A DNA stretch of 7,096 nt. Origin: a candidate division FCPU426 bacterium. Lineage in GTDB: Bacteria > Oederibacteriota > JAAXVQ01 > JAUVAV01. A program made the position numbers and the translations under genes. This document shows, piece by piece, positions 6,230-7,096 of the stretch. The stretch is from contig JAUXBQ010000138.1 in the NCBI GenBank assembly GCA_030619365.1, forward strand, positions 1 to 7,096. Reading direction: 5' to 3'. Numbering within the stretch: the first letter of the stretch is position 1; each line of letters begins with the position of its first letter. The notes beneath the pieces were generated by a model. The model was not told the DNA's origin, did not search any database, and was given only the letters and a program-made list of their open reading frames with translations.

Positions 6230-6521
6230 ACAAAACCTCATGGTTGTCCAGGATGGATCGGCGGCGAAACGGATTGCGGATGGAGTCCTTCTCCACCAGA
6301 TCCACATCACGGCCAAAGATATTTTTAAGCTCGTCAATCATATCCACCCAGTCAAACAGGTTCCAGTTATCGTCCGGGGCAAAGCTGACCAGGACATCAA
6401 TGTCGCTTTCAGGACGAAAATCGCTCCGCAAGACAGAGCCAAACAACGAAAATTCGACAATCTTCCACTTACGGCAGAAGGCGGCAATGTTTTTTTGGTC
6501 AACGGATATCGCGGGTTTCAC
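6219..6521 (-). CDS. mntA: MntA-like minimal nucleotidyltransferase antitoxin
   Basis: A 100-residue minimal nucleotidyltransferase, partner of the HepT toxin encoded directly downstream. The fold signature GS-x10-D-x-D is complete: Gly28-Ser29, Asp40 and Asp42 in LFGSVLRSDFRPESDIDVLV. The third metal-binding Asp is in GRDVDLV (Asp72 or Asp74). In studied pairs this enzyme transfers AMP from ATP to the HepT active-site Tyr. I chose the GTG at 6521 because AGGGAG lies 6 nt upstream and a promoter -10 box ends 31 nt upstream. It also gives the standard length for the family. A TTG at 6581 opens the frame further but lies inside the putative -35 hexamer, so it cannot be translated from that promoter. 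Antitoxin-first order and the overlap with hepT are typical of this system. Confidence 0.92.
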   Translation of the reverse strand: MKPAISVDQKNIAAFCRKWKIVEFSLFGSVLRSDFRPESDIDVLVSFAPDDNWNLFDWVDMIDELKNIFGRDVDLVEKDSIRNPFRRRSILDNHEVLYAA

Positions 6522-6527
6522 ATTCTG

Positions 6528-6533
6528 CTCCCT
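6528..6533 (-). promoter_or_regulatory. Shine-Dalgarno site for the mntA GTG start
   Basis: AGGGAG is placed 6 nt before the GTG at 6521. An ATG one base before that GTG is followed at once by TGA, so it cannot start a protein. The site fixes the antitoxin start. Confidence 0.65.
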
Positions 6534-6552
6534 GGATGTTTTGGGGTGATTT

Positions 6553-6581
6553 ATTTTAACGCGGATATAACGTTTCTGCAA
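6553..6581 (-). promoter_or_regulatory. Sigma70-type promoter of mntA-hepT
   Basis: TTGCAG at 6581-6576 (-35, 3/6), a 17-nt spacer and TAAAAT at 6558-6553 (-10, 5/6) give a well-spaced promoter. The predicted leader is about 25 nt and ends in the Shine-Dalgarno site of the GTG start. The toxin-antitoxin pair can therefore be expressed on its own. I see no strong operator palindrome overlapping it. Confidence 0.55.
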
Positions 6582-6673
6582 GGATTATCAGGAAAACGCC
6601 TACCTAGCGGCAAGCACCAGCGCGTCGTTTAGCTTAAGTTATAAAAGCCTGAATGTCCCGGAACACATTGCAA

Positions 6674-6713
6674 TTACTATACATCTTGTCGCTTTCATTC
6701 ATTTGTATAGTAA
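6674..6713. repeat. 10-bp perfect inverted repeat
   Basis: TTACTATACA at 6674-6683 and TGTATAGTAA at 6704-6713 are perfect complements with a 20-nt loop. The arms are AT-rich and could be a protein-binding site or element terminus. Confidence 0.6.
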
Positions 6714-6757
6714 CCCAGAAGCTTCCTGCCATGTTTATTAAGCGCATTCTCCAAAGA

Positions 6758-6784
6758 GAACTGGTCGCAAAATACGACCGGTTC
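6758..6784. repeat. 10-bp hairpin with one G-U
   Basis: GAACTGGTCG (6758-6767) faces CGACCGGTTC (6775-6784) across a 7-nt A-rich loop. The only mismatch is a T/G position, which can pair as U-G in plus-strand RNA but would be an A/C mismatch in minus-strand RNA. Confidence 0.55.
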
Positions 6785-6830
6785 AAAACACTATTTGGTT
6801 TCGTTATACTTCGTGGTCCTAAAGCAATTG

Positions 6831-6847
6831 TGCAGCAACTTGCTGCA
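6831..6847. repeat. 8-bp perfect palindrome
   Basis: TGCAGCAA (6831-6838) and TTGCTGCA (6840-6847) are complementary around a single C. The spacing is too tight for an RNA hairpin loop without opening inner pairs, so a dimeric protein-binding site is as likely. Confidence 0.5.
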
Positions 6848-6866
6848 TAATGTGGCACCAGTTAAT

Positions 6867-6889
6867 TTGTGCAAGCGCCTCTTGCACAA
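6867..6889 (-). terminator. Candidate terminator hairpin after the response regulator
   Basis: A perfect 9-bp stem (TTGTGCAAG at 6867-6875 with CTTGCACAA at 6881-6889) has a 5-nt loop and begins 28 nt after the receiver stop codon. The U-tract that should follow on the minus strand is only AATTAAC, so termination would be weak. It shares bases with the 6824-6834/6883-6893 pairing, so the two could be alternatives. Confidence 0.35.
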
Positions 6890-6917
6890 TTGCCAGATCA
6901 ATACCTTTTTCCTTTCT

Positions 6918-7096
6918 TCATCCCTGCTCATCTGTGGCCAATAATTCTATTGCCATCCTGAGCACCACCAGGTCAAAAGGCTTGCCCAGACACCTGTCCG
7001 CACCGGCCCGCAGGGCCTTTTCCTTCAAATCTTCGTCCATCCAGGCGGAAAGCATGATGGTTTTGGGCCTTTGCGCCCATTTCAGCTCTTTCTGCC
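6918..7096 (-). CDS. Response-regulator receiver domain, C-terminal part (5' end outside window)
   Basis: The last 58 residues of a CheY-like receiver (REC) domain; its start lies beyond the right edge. KTIMLSAWMDED contains the beta-4 strand ending in the conserved Ser/Thr (here Ser) that reports phosphorylation. ALRAGADRCLGKPFDL holds the A-x-G-A-D element and the invariant beta-5 Lys-Pro. The phospho-accepting Asp and the acidic pair are upstream, outside the window. About 19 residues follow the Lys-Pro, just enough for helix alpha-5, so there is no output domain after the receiver. It is a stand-alone receiver, or the receiver is the last domain of a longer protein such as a hybrid histidine kinase. 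It is separated by nearly 400 bp from the next gene, so no operon link is indicated. Confidence 0.88.
   Translation of the reverse strand, partial: QKELKWAQRPKTIMLSAWMDEDLKEKALRAGADRCLGKPFDLVVLRMAIELLATDEQG

Larger units (their letters stand above)
6582..6917. other. Non-coding, AT-richer stretch with several hairpins
   Basis: No gene here is convincing. Open frames of 65 codons (plus strand, 6653-6850) and 74 codons (minus strand, 6858-6634) overlap each other antisense, lack ribosome-binding sites and match nothing I know. The base composition is visibly richer in A and T than in the flanking genes. Four inverted repeats occur within 220 bp: 6674-6713, 6758-6784, 6831-6847 and 6867-6889. 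A long-range pair links GCAATTGTGCA at 6824-6834 with its reverse complement at 6883-6893. The spacing suggests a structured RNA, recombination site or mobile-element relic, but none is proven. Confidence 0.5.

Noticed and set aside
6230..6337. N-terminal extension of hepT to 6337
   Set aside because: It would overlap mntA by 119 nt and add 36 residues with no HepT similarity; the ATG at 6229 gives the family-standard length.
6634..6858. Overlapping antisense frames of 74 (minus) and 65 (plus) codons as small genes
   Set aside because: No ribosome-binding site, no known family, mutually antisense and full of inverted repeats; the plus frame has a possible hydrophobic N-terminus, which is too little to call a gene.

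Overview
The window looks like chromosomal DNA of a diderm (Gram-negative-type) bacterium of medium GC content. Four of the seven genes carry secretion or lipoprotein signals, one product is predicted to be outer-membrane-like, and Shine-Dalgarno sites of GGAGG/AGGGAG type are used. I cannot name the lineage. An uncultured environmental phylum is plausible, but that is an impression rather than evidence. Every gene I can support is on the minus strand, so transcription runs from high to low coordinates.

In transcription order: (1) 7096-6918, the C-terminal half of a response-regulator receiver domain, cut by the window edge. (2) 6917-6522, a non-coding stretch with several hairpins, ending in a sigma70-type promoter. 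(3) 6521-5882, an MntA/HepT toxin-antitoxin pair: a minimal nucleotidyltransferase followed by a HEPN-fold toxin, with an 11-nt overlap. (4) 5772-5023, an unrecognised lipoprotein whose C-terminus resembles an outer-membrane beta-barrel strand. (5) 4966-2813, a membrane adenylate cyclase with an extracytoplasmic CHASE2 sensor. (6) 2812-2555, an intergenic region with two palindromic elements. (7) 2554-1209, a secreted SH3b protein overlapped by 4 nt (ATGA) by an M48 zinc-protease lipoprotein. (8) 1208-1068, an intergenic region with a dispersed repeat and a promoter. (9) 1067-1, a secreted calcineurin-like metallophosphoesterase that runs into a Ser/Thr/Pro repeat linker and leaves the window.

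The SH3b and M48 genes are almost certainly one transcription unit. The cyclase lies upstream in the same direction but is separated by 258 bp holding large palindromes, so shared transcription with it is uncertain. Functionally the centre of the window is about the cell envelope: a CHASE2-gated cAMP synthase, a periplasmic SH3b protein, a lipoprotein metalloprotease and an outer-membrane-like lipoprotein. A cAMP-linked envelope-surveillance role is a hypothesis only.

The most notable structural signal is a 51-bp repeat present twice in direct orientation (1153-1203 and 5774-5824, 44/51 identical). It brackets exactly the four genes lipoprotein, cyclase, SH3b and M48, with the toxin-antitoxin pair just outside. 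A second point of interest is that two genes (metallophosphoesterase and MntA) appear to start at non-ATG codons. In each, a -10 box and a Shine-Dalgarno site are placed correctly for the TTG or GTG start rather than for the upstream candidates.
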